64,000 bases of DNA from Actinokineospora diospyrosa. Its GTDB lineage: Bacteria > Actinomycetota > Actinomycetes > Mycobacteriales > Pseudonocardiaceae. The stretch lies in NCBI RefSeq assembly GCF_024171925.1, contig NZ_JAMTCO010000012.1:62001-126000 (forward strand), read 5' to 3'. Made by a program: the position numbers and the translations under genes. Shown piece by piece: positions 1 to 8,209 of the stretch (its first letter is position 1; the number at the start of each line of letters is the position of its first letter). The notes beneath the pieces are model-generated. The model made no database searches. It had not been told where the DNA came from and saw only the letters and a program-made list of their open reading frames with translations.

Positions 1-128
1 CGATAAACCGCGTTGTCAACGCCGAGGTGCCACCCCAGCAGCCACCCCACGACCCCGGCCACCACACAGATCAGCGGCACCACGAACGCACCCAAAAATG
101 GCCGAACACGCACGACAGACCCGGTCAC
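1..128 (-). CDS. possible N-terminus of a membrane protein (partial, runs off the window)
   Basis: Reading the minus strand from a GTG at 128 (or 113) gives an open frame that leaves the window at base 1. It starts with a few basic residues and continues into a long hydrophobic stretch rich in Val, Leu, Gly and Trp, as expected for a first transmembrane helix. No family can be named from about 40 residues. Two copies of the structured repeat and C-rich DNA lie upstream of it. The G+C-rich codon positions fit coding sequence only weakly, so this is tentative. Confidence 0.3.
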   Translation of the reverse strand, partial: MTGSVVRVRPFLGAFVVPLICVVAGVVGWLLGWHLGVDNAVY

Positions 129-567
129 CCCCACAGCCAACCACGCCCCTACCGCGCCACTCCCTCCCCACCCTCTCCCCTGCTCACCCCACCCTTCGCC
201 TCACCCCTTCACCCCACCGGCGACCTCCGCGCCGCCCACCCCAGCCAGCCACCTCTCCGCGCCCCCCGACCCACGCTCCGACCAACTCGTCCACCCGCCC
301 GCCCCGAACATCAGCACCACCGACACCTCGACCGCCCCACCTTCACCGCCCGCCGCCGAACACCCGCACCCCTGCCCCACTCCACCGCCACTCCACCGCT
401 CCACCGGCTCCGCCACCCCGCCACCGGCTCCGCTTCACCCCGCCAGCTCGACCACCAGGCCGCTCCAGCGCCCCACGCACTCCGCCAACTCCAGCCAGGC
501 AGCTCCGCCACCGCTCCGCTCCAGCACCCCGCCGCTTCAGCCAGGCAGCCCCGCCGCCCCCCGCTTC
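129..567. repeat. C-rich, G-poor cryptic tandem-repeat region
   Basis: The plus strand is dominated by C with few G over more than 400 bases. Short irregular repeats recur, for example the pair of CCACCGGCTCCGC units near 400-440 and the GCCAGGCAGC units near 490-550. Several frames stay open only because stop codons are rare in such DNA, and none has a plausible start, domain or composition. I see no gene here. The region lies on the downstream side of the minus-strand module at 568-696. Confidence 0.6.
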
Positions 568-696
568 GCGCCCGCGCACGTCGGGGGCGCAGCCCCCACC
601 CTCACCGGGGGGCGTCCCCAGACCCATCTTACCAGGTCAGACCCATGGTTGATCTTGAAAGCGCTCCGCCAAGATCCACATGTGGATAACTTCTGT
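568..696 (-). repeat. structured interspersed module, copy A
   Basis: Read on the minus strand this starts ACAGAAGTTATCCACATGTGG. It has the DnaA-box-like TTATCCACA (complement of 681-689) inside the palindrome ATCCACATGTGGAT (674-687), then an imperfect GATCTT inverted repeat. It ends in the GC hairpin GGGGGCTGCGCCCCC. This copy has diverged in the middle part, where the TAGTAGACTGG core is replaced. Confidence 0.75.
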
Positions 697-931
697 AGCT
701 GAAACGGGTGAATACCTCACCACCCACCAACGCCCCGACCTGGCAAATCCCCCGAGCGCCCACCCGCCCGGAGCCCGCCCAGCCAAAGTCCCCCGCAAGT
801 GATCAACTCACCGGCCCGCAAGACAGCCAGGCGCACCCCCGCCAAGGCATGCCGCCACCAGCCCACCCACACCCCAGAGCCACCGACAGACCACCCCACC
901 CGGCCCGCCAAGCCCACCCCCGCACAACCGC
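697..931. other. C-rich non-coding DNA between repeat copies A and B
   Basis: This stretch has the same C-rich, G-poor plus strand as 129-567. It lies on the downstream side of the minus-strand module copy B. No gene is supported. The open frames here have Pro/Thr/Ala/Arg-only composition caused by base skew. Confidence 0.6.
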
Positions 932-1063
932 CCCCCGCGCGCGGGTCCGGGGCGCAGCCCCCACCCTCTCCGGGGGGCGGCCCCAGGGCCAGTCTACTAG
1001 GCCCCACCGACAGTGGATCTTGGGAAACCCGGCTCGAAGATCGACATGTGGATAACTTCTGTC
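932..1063 (-). repeat. structured interspersed module, copy B
   Basis: On the minus strand it reads ACAGAAGTTATCCACATGTCG, then a 9-base inverted repeat (GTGGATCTT at 1014-1022 pairing with AAGATCGAC at 1037-1045, one mismatch). The TAGTAGACTGG core and the hairpin GGGGGCTGCGCCCCC follow. The DnaA-box-like nonamer is the complement of 1047-1055. Except for a few changes it matches copies C and E. Confidence 0.85.
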
Positions 1064-1279
1064 ACCCACAAGGGCGAATCAGAAGCCGCCAAGCCGACCA
1101 GAAAGCGCGCCTGACCTCGACCCACCCACCCACAACCGCACCAAACGGCCGCGCGGGCAAACCTCAGCCCCACCCACAACGAAGACCCAAGAACACCGAC
1201 CCCGAAGCAGGCCATGAGCGACAACCCCCGAAGACCCGTGAGCCGCGCACGAAGACCAGCGAGCCGCGTCCAACGCCGG
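1064..1279. other. non-coding C-rich spacer
   Basis: About 215 bases separate module copy B from the 3' end of the GGDEF-like gene. Composition stays C- and A-rich on the plus strand. I see no gene, RNA or terminator in it. Confidence 0.5.
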
Positions 1280-2107
1280 TCAAGCCCGGCTGATCTCCCG
1301 CAGCAGGCTCACCGCCGCGGGCTCGCCCACCGGCAGCCGCTGCACGCGGACCTCCGGCGTCGCGTCCGGGCCGAGGTCCGGGTCGACCCCCAGCCGGTCC
1401 TTGATCAGGAGTCGTGCGTCGGCGGCGCGTTCGGCCAGGCCGGTCTCGCGCTCGGTCAGCACGACGGCGACCGACGGGCCCAGGACGGCCACGCTCTCGC
1501 CGCCGTCGAACACGGCGCGCAGCACGTCGCCGACCAGGACCATCGCCATCAGCCGGGACCAGCCGCTGACCTTCGACAGGTCCAGGGTCGCGACCAGCAG
1601 CACGTACCGGTCGGCCGGGCAGGTGCCCTTCCGACGGCACTCGGCGTAGATCTCACCGAGGCGCACGCGCAGGTAGTCGGCGTTGGCCTGGCCCGAGAGG
1701 GTGTCGGTTATGTCGCCAGCGTGTAGCCGGCTCAGCGCCGCGTCGGCCCAGGCGAGGGCGGTGGAGCGGAGCAGGGCGGCCGGGGTGGTGTCCGGGTCCG
1801 GGTCGACCTCGTCGGTCGGGGACTCCAGGACGGCGTGCAGCGCCGCGAGGTCCGCGAGGGTCTCGTCGAGGTCGGCGCCCGCGAACGCCCGGGCGCGGGC
1901 CAGGTCGCCGAGGGCGGCCAGGAGGTCACCACCGGTGAGGACGGCGTTGCACACCTCGTCCACCTCGGGGGCGCCCCAGTCGCTCGGGAAGCGCCAGCCC
2001 GCGCGCAGGCTGGCCGTGCGCCACCGGGCGCGCAGCTCAGGCAGCGCGGAGTCAGTACCTTGAGCATCGTCGCGGCGCCACCGCGACCCCGCTTCTTGTA
2101 CCGCCAC
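1280..2107 (-). CDS. degenerate GGDEF-like domain protein
   Basis: The protein has about 275 residues. The last 120 resemble the alpha/beta pattern of a diguanylate cyclase: a conserved arginine-rich helix, a hydrophobic strand followed by DLSKVSGWSRLMAMVLVGD (the position of the substrate-binding D-x-F-K helix), and a strand VAVLGPSVAVVL where the GGDEF signature should be. The catalytic signature is missing, so it should not make cyclic di-GMP. The N-terminal half is helical and unrecognised. The start is uncertain: I chose GTG 2107, but a TTG at 2200 in the same frame would add 31 unlikely residues. It is divergent from the membrane-tethered sigma factor, which suggests a regulatory link. 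The fold assignment is my inference. Confidence 0.6.
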   Translation of the reverse strand: MAVQEAGSRWRRDDAQGTDSALPELRARWRTASLRAGWRFPSDWGAPEVDEVCNAVLTGGDLLAALGDLARARAFAGADLDETLADLAALHAVLESPTDEVDPDPDTTPAALLRSTALAWADAALSRLHAGDITDTLSGQANADYLRVRLGEIYAECRRKGTCPADRYVLLVATLDLSKVSGWSRLMAMVLVGDVLRAVFDGGESVAVLGPSVAVVLTERETGLAERAADARLLIKDRLGVDPDLGPDATPEVRVQRLPVGEPAAVSLLREISRA

Positions 2108-2278
2108 AGCTTTGAGTCCCTTCGCCGGTTCCCGAAGGAAGTGACGTGGTTCGGGTGCGGTTGTGACGCGAAACGGGTGAATCGATGGTGCGAAAAACAA
2201 TCTCGCCCGCCTGAGTGATGCGTGACGTTACGGTGAGCTTCAGTCACACTTGGTCGCGACGCGGGGGTGGCAGAGGTC

Positions 2279-2286
2279 GAGGGGAG
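2279..2286 (+). promoter_or_regulatory. ribosome binding site deciding the sigma-factor start
   Basis: GAGGGGAG sits a few bases before GTG 2291. It favours that codon over the upstream in-frame GTG at 2267. Confidence 0.6.
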
Positions 2287-2290
2287 CACA

Positions 2291-4573
2291 GTGTCGACGG
2301 TTCCGGCCGAGATCGACGGCCCGAGTGACGCCGAGCTGATCGAAGCTGTGCGGGCCGGGAACCCCGCGGCCTACGGTTCGCTCTACCAGCGGCACGTGGG
2401 TGCCGCGCGCAATCTTGCCCGGCAACTGGGGCGTTCGCAGGCTGAAGCGGACGACCTGGTGTCGGAGGCGTTCGCGAAGGTCTTGGAAACGCTGCGGCAA
2501 GGCCGTGGCCCCGATTCGGCGTTCCGCGCGTACCTGCTGACAGCGCTAAGGCACACCGCTTACGACAAGACCCGGCGCGACCGTAAGATCGAGTACAGCG
2601 ACGACGTGTCCCAGGTGAGCGGTATCAACCTGGACGCGGTGAGCGTGCCGTTCTCCGACACCGCTGTCGCCGGTCTCGAGCGGTCCTTGGCTGCCCGGGC
2701 GTTCAAGAAGCTGCCGGAACGCTGGCAAGCTGTGCTGTGGCACACCGAGATCGAGGGCCAGTCCCCCGCTGAAGTCGCACCGTTGCTCGGGCTGAGCCCC
2801 AATGGCGTCTCCGCGTTGGCCTATCGCGCACGGGAGGGCCTCAAGCAGGCATATTTGCAGGTCCACCTCGCCGAAACCTCCGACCAGCGCTGCCGGGCCA
2901 CCGCCGAGCGGCTGGGCGCATGGGTGCGCGGTGGCCTGTCGAAGCGGGAAAAGGCCCAGGTCGAGGGGCACTTGGACGAGTGCGACCGGTGCCGTGCCCT
3001 GGCCGCCGAGCTGGCAGACGTCAACAGCGGCCTACGCCTCTTCATCGCGCCGCTGGTGCTCGGTCCGATGGCGGTCGCCGGATACCTGGGGGCCACGAAG
3101 GCGGCCGCGGTCGTCACCGCCGGTGTGGCTACCGGAGCCAGTGGGGGCGGCATCCTGAGCGCGATCACCAGCGCTCCCCGGCAGGCCATGACGGTCGCGG
3201 TGTCGGGTGCAGCTCTAGTAGCCGCCGTCGTGGTCGGGCTGGCCGCTACGCCCAGCCAAGAGCAGGTCCCAGCAGCCGTAGTGGCGACGAACTCGCCGAC
3301 CAAGACGGCCCCGCGACCCACCAGCCCAGCTCCGCAGGTACCGCCAACAGTTCCGCCAGCGCCAGCCACGACGCCGGAACCGACCACGACGCCCGAGCCC
3401 ACCACCACTACGACACCGCCGCCGCCCACTACGACCACGACGGCGCCAACGACCACGACGGCGCCACCAACAACGACGACACCCCCCACGACGACGACCA
3501 CTCAGCCTCCCCCGGTGACGCGCCCCAATCTGACTGCATCCGGACCAGGTAGCGCGGTGGCTCTTACGCCAGGCGCCCCGACCGACATCCCCATCACGGT
3601 CACCAACTCCGGCGACGGTGTCTCTGAGCCGGTCGTGGCAGTCCTACCGCTCCCAGGCGGGGTCCGAGCGGTACCTGGCCCCGACAGGCTCACCGGGCGC
3701 CCCTTGCTGCGGTTGAACGCCGAAGCCATCACCATCGGCTGCCCAGGCGGCACCGGCAGGGTCACCTGCAGTTCCGAGCGAGGCCTCCAGCCGGGCGAGA
3801 CGGTCACCTTGGTCTACCGCCTGATCGCTGACGATGCGCAACTCACCGCACAGATCTCCGGCACCCTCACCGCTGGGATGCAGATCGAGGTCCCGTTCAC
3901 GATCGGTATCGAGGTCACACCTCTACCGGACGGCGTGCAGCTCACGGCGGCTATAGACGATCAAGGGCTCGTTGAGCGGCTCCTGCCGTGGGGTCGTGAG
4001 GTGCGCGTAGCAGCGTGGGCGACCAACACGGGCCAGAGCACCAAGGCCGTTGCCATCACCCTCGACCGCAGGGCCCGCTACCTCTCGTCGGATCGCGAGG
4101 TCATCTGCACCGCTGGAGAGGACTTCCTGAACTGCGTTAGCGCTACCTCGCTGCGCCCCGGTGAGCAGTTGAAGATCGTCGCGGGGATCCAAGTGCACCA
4201 CAAGGATGAGCGCGGCAAGCGAACTGTGACCGTGTCAGCGGCTCTCGGTACGGCTACCGACAGCACGACGGTCAAGCTCCCATGGCACCCGATCTGCTGC
4301 GAGCACAACGACCCGCGGCCCCCCACAACCACAACCACCACGGCACCGCCGACCACTACGACAACTAAGCCCACCACGGCGCCGACGACGACCCCCACGA
4401 AACCGACGACAGGGCCGACTGTCACCACGACGACAAAACCACCGACAGTGACGACCGGCCCAACTCCGAAACCACAGCCCCCGGCGACTACGCACTCACA
4501 GCACAAGCCCCTCATCAGCCTCTGCTTGGAAATCGGACTTAAGAGCTTGAAGGGGTTGAACTTGGACTGCTGA
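2291..4573 (+). CDS. membrane-tethered ECF-like sigma factor with built-in zinc-binding anti-sigma motif and extracellular domains
   Basis: This 760-residue fusion has sigma region 2 at about residues 13-96 (core DLVSEAFAKVLE) and sigma region 4 at about 138-188 (LPERWQAVLWHTEIEG then a helix-turn-helix). A Hx3CxxC motif (HLDECDRC, about 227-234) follows, typical of zinc-binding anti-sigma (ZAS) domains. A transmembrane helix lies at about 300-320, then a Pro/Thr-rich stalk, two Ig-like DUF11/CARDB-type domains (about 415-650), and a second Thr/Pro stalk near the C-terminus. Ordinary ECF sigma factors have about 180-200 residues. The inferred topology puts the sigma domains inside and the Ig-like domains outside, so release by proteolysis or signalling through the membrane is likely. 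No separate anti-sigma gene is adjacent. Some ECF groups with C-terminal membrane extensions are known. Confidence 0.9.
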   Translation: MSTVPAEIDGPSDAELIEAVRAGNPAAYGSLYQRHVGAARNLARQLGRSQAEADDLVSEAFAKVLETLRQGRGPDSAFRAYLLTALRHTAYDKTRRDRKIEYSDDVSQVSGINLDAVSVPFSDTAVAGLERSLAARAFKKLPERWQAVLWHTEIEGQSPAEVAPLLGLSPNGVSALAYRAREGLKQAYLQVHLAETSDQRCRATAERLGAWVRGGLSKREKAQVEGHLDECDRCRALAAELADVNSGLRLFIAPLVLGPMAVAGYLGATKAAAVVTAGVATGASGGGILSAITSAPRQAMTVAVSGAALVAAVVVGLAATPSQEQVPAAVVATNSPTKTAPRPTSPAPQVPPTVPPAPATTPEPTTTPEPTTTTTPPPPTTTTTAPTTTTAPPTTTTPPTTTTTQPPPVTRPNLTASGPGSAVALTPGAPTDIPITVTNSGDGVSEPVVAVLPLPGGVRAVPGPDRLTGRPLLRLNAEAITIGCPGGTGRVTCSSERGLQPGETVTLVYRLIADDAQLTAQISGTLTAGMQIEVPFTIGIEVTPLPDGVQLTAAIDDQGLVERLLPWGREVRVAAWATNTGQSTKAVAITLDRRARYLSSDREVICTAGEDFLNCVSATSLRPGEQLKIVAGIQVHHKDERGKRTVTVSAALGTATDSTTVKLPWHPICCEHNDPRPPTTTTTTAPPTTTTTKPTTAPTTTPTKPTTGPTVTTTTKPPTVTTGPTPKPQPPATTHSQHKPLISLCLEIGLKSLKGLNLDC

Positions 4574-4630
4574 TCAGTGACGCAGCCGACTTAGCGGCCC
4601 GGCTGCCGAGTGTCCGCAGATCAGGGCCGA

Positions 4631-4636
4631 TAGACT
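4631..4636 (+). promoter_or_regulatory. -10 hexamer TAGACT, leaderless start of the GtrA gene
   Basis: TAGACT ends 8 bases before ATG 4645, leaving no room for a leader with a ribosome binding site. It matches the TANNNT pattern seen before many genes here. Confidence 0.5.
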
Positions 4637-4644
4637 CCGCCGCC

Positions 4645-5184
4645 ATGGCCTTCGTGGACACGCTGCTGACCCGCTTGCCCAAGCCGGTGCGGTCGCTGCT
4701 CATCAAGCACCGCGAGCTGCTCAAGTTCGCGGTCGTCGGCGGCGTGTGCTTCATCGTCACCAACGCGATCAACTACGCGCTGAAGCTGACCGTGCTCAAC
4801 CGCAACCCGGTGACCGCGCTGATCGTGGCGGTCATCATCGCGACGATCGTGTCCTACATCCTCAACCGGGAGTGGTCCTTCCGGCACCGCGGTGGCCGCG
4901 AGCGCCCGCACGAGGCCGCGCTGTTCTTCCTGATCAGCGGCATCGGCGTCGGCCTGAACGCGCTGCCGCTGTGGGTCTCGCGGTACCTGTTCGACCTCGC
5001 CGTGCCGCACGTGTCGTTGCTGACCCAGGAGATCGCCGACTTCGGCTTCGGGATCATCCTCGGCACCCTGGTCGCGATGGTCTTCCGCTGGTGGGCGTTC
5101 AAGAAGTGGGTCTTCCCGGAGGCCGAGGCGCGGGTGCGCCCGCTCCGGACGGTCGCGACCGGCAAGGACGAGCAGGCCGCTTAG
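4645..5184 (+). CDS. GtrA family membrane protein
   Basis: The protein has 179 residues and four predicted transmembrane helices in the usual GtrA arrangement. The first helix carries FAVVGGVCFIVTNAINYAL, and the second is followed by SYILNREWSFR, the conserved NR-x-W-x-F signature. Helices three and four follow, and the protein ends in a basic tail after FRWWAFKKWVFP. GtrA-like proteins are thought to move polyprenyl-linked sugars across the membrane for cell-surface polysaccharides. It corresponds in position and family to Rv3277 of M. tuberculosis. It converges with the histidine kinase gene, their ends overlapping by 4 bases. Confidence 0.9.
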   Translation: MAFVDTLLTRLPKPVRSLLIKHRELLKFAVVGGVCFIVTNAINYALKLTVLNRNPVTALIVAVIIATIVSYILNREWSFRHRGGRERPHEAALFFLISGIGVGLNALPLWVSRYLFDLAVPHVSLLTQEIADFGFGIILGTLVAMVFRWWAFKKWVFPEAEARVRPLRTVATGKDEQAA

Positions 5185-6470
5185 CGCGGGGAACGCCCGG
5201 TAGGCCAGTTCAGGCCGGGTAGGTCGCCCGCCTTCGGCACGGGCAGGAACACCGTGAACGTCGGTGGGCGCGCCGTGGACAGCTCAAGCCTGCCGCCGTC
5301 GGACTCGACAAGGGCACGAGCTAGCGCCAGCCCCAAGCCGGTAGAGCCGCCGCCGGACACCCCCCGGTCGAAGATGTGCGGGGCCAACTCGTCGGGCACG
5401 CCATTACCCGCGTCGGTGACGTCGATGACGACAGTCTCGCCACCCACAGACTCCCCTGAACGGGCAGACAGCGTCACCGTGCCACCGCCATGGCGCAGGG
5501 CGTTGTCGAGGAGGACGCCGATGGCCTCCCGGAGCCGGGCAGGGGTGACCCGTGCCATTAGTCCCGGGGTGATGCGCATGCGCAGCGTCCGACCTTCAGA
5601 GCGCAGCATCTCGCGCCATTCGTTGGCGATGGCCGTGAGCTCGCGGGCAAGGTCAACTGGTTCGGCGTCGACCGCGCGTGCCTCACGAGCGGCGGCCAAG
5701 AGCTCGTCGAGGACGTCAGCAAGCCGTTCGGCTTGATCGAGGGCCTCACGGGCCTCGGCGGCGGCATCTTGGTCAGGCACCATCGTCAGGGCCTCTAGGC
5801 GCAGCTGGAGCGCTGTGAGCCTGCTGCGCAGCTGGTGGGACACGTCGCCCACCAGGTCGCGTTCTCGTTGGACGAGCTGGGCAAGCGCGGTCGCTGACGC
5901 GTCCAGGGCCTCAGCGACCAGGTCGAGCTCATGTAGGTCGTAGCGGGCGCGGTCGAGCCGGAAGTCGCCAGCGCCGAGGCGGGTGGCACGGTCCGCGACG
6001 TGCCGCAGGGGGCGAGCCAACCGACGCGCGGTGACGATGGCGACCACGGTGCCAACAGCGACCGTCAGCACCACCACTAGTGCCACCAGCGCCGCTACCT
6101 GTGTCTGTCGCGTACGCATGGGGGCTGCGTCGATCTCCAGCCGAACGGTGCCCTGCCGTGACATGGGCACCTGTTCGGCGACCACGTCCTCGACCGGCCA
6201 CGGCCCTAGCGTCCGCTCGCCTTCACTGGGGAGGCTCACGGTTAGCCTGCCGCCGGTCGGTACCGCCAACCGCACTGTGTCCAGGTCTACGGGCCTGCCG
6301 TTGGCGATCTCATCGTCGAGGGTCGCCGCGATCTGCTGCGCACGCACAGCGAGGTCTTCCCTGGTCAAGCTCTCGACGACCTGCAAGGCGGTGTAACCGA
6401 GCGGGATGCCCAAGGCGCACGCGGTGACGGTAACCGCGAGCAGGATGGCCAAGAGGATGCGGCGGCGCAC
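5181..6470 (-). CDS. two-component sensor histidine kinase (HAMP, HisKA, HATPase)
   Basis: This membrane sensor of 429 residues is the partner of the response regulator just upstream. The order is an N-terminal transmembrane helix (about 5-25), a periplasm-side region of about 100 residues, a second helix (about 127-150), a HAMP linker, an H-box with the phospho-acceptor in GDVSHQLRSRLTAL, an N-box (LLDNALRHGGG), and G-boxes DAGNGVPDEL and GSTGLGLALARAL. All catalytic boxes are intact. GTG 6470 begins 2 bases after the regulator's stop, so the two are co-transcribed. The extracellular domain matches no ligand-binding family I recognise. Confidence 0.95.
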   Translation of the reverse strand: MRRRILLAILLAVTVTACALGIPLGYTALQVVESLTREDLAVRAQQIAATLDDEIANGRPVDLDTVRLAVPTGGRLTVSLPSEGERTLGPWPVEDVVAEQVPMSRQGTVRLEIDAAPMRTRQTQVAALVALVVVLTVAVGTVVAIVTARRLARPLRHVADRATRLGAGDFRLDRARYDLHELDLVAEALDASATALAQLVQRERDLVGDVSHQLRSRLTALQLRLEALTMVPDQDAAAEAREALDQAERLADVLDELLAAAREARAVDAEPVDLARELTAIANEWREMLRSEGRTLRMRITPGLMARVTPARLREAIGVLLDNALRHGGGTVTLSARSGESVGGETVVIDVTDAGNGVPDELAPHIFDRGVSGGGSTGLGLALARALVESDGGRLELSTARPPTFTVFLPVPKAGDLPGLNWPTGRSPR

Positions 6471-6472
6471 GG

Positions 6473-7147
6473 CTACTCGGCGTTGAAACGGAAGCCGACC
6501 CCGCGCACGGTCGCAATACGACGCTCAGTGGAGCGGGGGCCGCCCTCACCGAGCTTGCGGCGCAGCCACGACATGTGCATGTCCAGGGTCTTGCTGGTCT
6601 TGAGCTCCGGGTCGCTCCACACCTCGGTGAGGATCTCCTCGCGGGTCACGACCTGGCCCGCGCGCTGGATCAGCACGCGCAGCAGCTCGAACTCCTTGTT
6701 GGCGAGGGTGATCTCGGTGCCGTCGACGGTCACCACGCGCGCGGCGAGGTCCATCCGCACCCCGTTGACGTCGATGGCGCCCGGGGCCTGCCTGCGCAGC
6801 AGCGCCCGGATGCGGGCCAGCAGCTCGGCGAGCCGGAACGGCTTGGCGACGTAGTCGTCGGCGCCCGCGTCCAGGCCGACGACGAAGTCCACCTCGTCGG
6901 CCCGGGCGGTCAGCATCAGCACCGGGATGCCCCGGCCTGCCGCGCGTAACCGCCTGCACACGTCGAGCCCATCGATCCCGGGCAGCCCGAGGTCGAGGAC
7001 AAGCAGGTCGGGGTGGCCGGTGGAGGCCACCTCCAGCGCGGCGTGGCCGTCTCCGACAACCCGCACCTCATAGCCCTCTCGGTGCAATGCACGCGACAGG
7101 GGGTCCGCGATAGCCGCGTCGTCCTCGGCCAACAACACCACGCTCAC
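6473..7147 (-). CDS. OmpR-family response regulator
   Basis: The 224-residue DNA-binding regulator has an N-terminal receiver domain with the acidic pair in LLAEDDA, the phospho-acceptor Asp in LLVLDLGLPGIDG and the conserved Lys in YVAKPF. A winged-helix output domain ends SWLRRKLGEGG followed by IATVRGVGFRF, typical of the OmpR/PhoB class. It starts at GTG 7147. The hexamer TACCCT lies 7 bases upstream, which suggests a leaderless transcript covering this gene and the kinase. It is divergent from hisN. Confidence 0.95.
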   Translation of the reverse strand: MSVVLLAEDDAAIADPLSRALHREGYEVRVVGDGHAALEVASTGHPDLLVLDLGLPGIDGLDVCRRLRAAGRGIPVLMLTARADEVDFVVGLDAGADDYVAKPFRLAELLARIRALLRRQAPGAIDVNGVRMDLAARVVTVDGTEITLANKEFELLRVLIQRAGQVVTREEILTEVWSDPELKTSKTLDMHMSWLRRKLGEGGPRSTERRIATVRGVGFRFNAE

Positions 7148-7154
7148 GTGCTCC

Positions 7155-7160
7155 AGGGTA
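7155..7160 (-). promoter_or_regulatory. -10 hexamer TACCCT of the two-component operon
   Basis: On the minus strand TACCCT ends 7 bases before GTG 7147, with no Shine-Dalgarno in between. A leaderless transcript is the simplest reading. Confidence 0.5.
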
Positions 7161-7180
7161 GGCGTGACACGATCGCGCCC

Positions 7181-7960
7181 GTGTCAAGCGACGACCTGAC
7201 TTTTGCCATCCGGTTGGCCGACACGGCCGACGCGATCACCCGGGCCCGCTTCCAGGCCGTTGACCTGGTCGTGGAGCGCAAGCCGGACCGCACGCCGGTG
7301 ACCGACGCCGACACGGCCGTCGAGGACGCGGTGCGGGCCCTGCTGGCCGGGTCGCGCCCGGGGGACGCGGTCGCGGGCGAGGAGCGGGGCGGGGACGTCG
7401 TCGCGGGGCGGACCTGGGTGCTGGACCCGATCGATGGGACGAAGAACTTCCTGCGCGGGGTGCCCGCGTGGGCGACGCTGATCGCGCTGGTCGTCGACGG
7501 GGTGCCGCAGGTGGGTGTGGTCAGCGCGCCCGCACTCGGCCGCAGGTGGTGGGCGGCGCGGGGCGAGGGAGCCTGGGTGAGCCGCGGGGGTGGCGAGCCG
7601 GAGCGGATCTCGGTGTCAAGCGTGCGGTCGCTGGAAGACGCCTACCTGTCCACCACGCACCTGGGGTCGTGGGTGGAGTACCACTCGCGTGAGCGCTACC
7701 TGGCTCTTGTGGACGCGTGCTGGGAGAGCCGGGCGTTCGGTGACTTCTGGCAGCACTGCCTGGTCGCTGAGGGCGCTATCGACCTCGCGGCAGAGGCCAT
7801 CGTGAACCCGTGGGACGTGGCGCCGTTGCAGGTGCTCGTCGAAGAGGCCGGTGGCCGGTTCACCGATCTGACCGGGGCAGCCCGGTACGACGGCGGCTCA
7901 GTTCTGACCTCTAACGGCCACCTGCACGAGGGGGCGCTAGGCCTTCTCAGTGACCGGTAG
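7181..7960 (+). CDS. hisN: histidinol-phosphatase of the inositol monophosphatase superfamily
   Basis: The 259-residue enzyme is predicted to hydrolyse histidinol phosphate in histidine synthesis. IMPase metal and substrate motifs are intact: GEERGGD (first metal ligand Glu), DPIDGTKNFLRGVP (the DPxDGT loop) and NPWDVAPLQVLVEEAGG near the C-terminus. The actinobacterial HisN subgroup is the closest match I recognise, but inositol-1-phosphatase activity cannot be excluded from sequence alone. GTG 7181 was chosen because earlier in-frame codons overlap the divergent regulator gene. It converges with the immunity gene, overlapping it by 24 bases. Confidence 0.85.
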   Translation: MSSDDLTFAIRLADTADAITRARFQAVDLVVERKPDRTPVTDADTAVEDAVRALLAGSRPGDAVAGEERGGDVVAGRTWVLDPIDGTKNFLRGVPAWATLIALVVDGVPQVGVVSAPALGRRWWAARGEGAWVSRGGGEPERISVSSVRSLEDAYLSTTHLGSWVEYHSRERYLALVDACWESRAFGDFWQHCLVAEGAIDLAAEAIVNPWDVAPLQVLVEEAGGRFTDLTGAARYDGGSVLTSNGHLHEGALGLLSDR

Positions 7961-8209
7961 AACGCCTACGGCGCCCCGCACGACCTGCGACCAGGTGAGC
8001 CTGCCGAACAGGTAGTGGCAGGCCACCTGTTCGTTGTTGAAGCTGGCCCAGTCGTACCTGTTGCCCTGTTCGCGCCAGAACACTTCCCAGCTGCCCTGGT
8101 CGGGGTGGTGCAGCAGGCACCAAGTGTTGTCGGCCTCTTCCCCGATCGACACGACATCAGCCGGTATGCCTATCGCGGCGAGCAGGCCGACGAACGACTC
8201 GGTGTTCAC
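7937..8209 (-). CDS. probable immunity protein for the TNT toxin
   Basis: This small acidic protein of 90 residues has no signal peptide or membrane segment. It starts MNTESFVGLLAAIGIP and has several aromatic positions (WCLLHHP, WEVFWREQGNRYDW). Its ATG overlaps the stop of the toxin gene by 4 bases, the usual arrangement of a polymorphic toxin and its cognate cytoplasmic inhibitor. I cannot name its family, so the role rests on position and size. It is the last gene of the operon starting at 11410. Confidence 0.7.
   Translation of the reverse strand: MNTESFVGLLAAIGIPADVVSIGEEADNTWCLLHHPDQGSWEVFWREQGNRYDWASFNNEQVACHYLFGRLTWSQVVRGAVGVLPVTEKA

Noticed and set aside
13-702. Long open frames on both strands in the C-rich DNA
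   Set aside because: Composition is only Pro, Thr, Ala, Ser, Arg and His in every frame, a result of stop-poor skewed DNA. No plausible ribosome binding site or domain is present.
1732-2289. A second minus-strand frame with an ATG in the GGDEF-like gene's 5' part
   Set aside because: After about 40 residues it becomes Arg/Pro/Ser/Thr-rich, typical of a shadow frame. The fold pattern is in the other frame.
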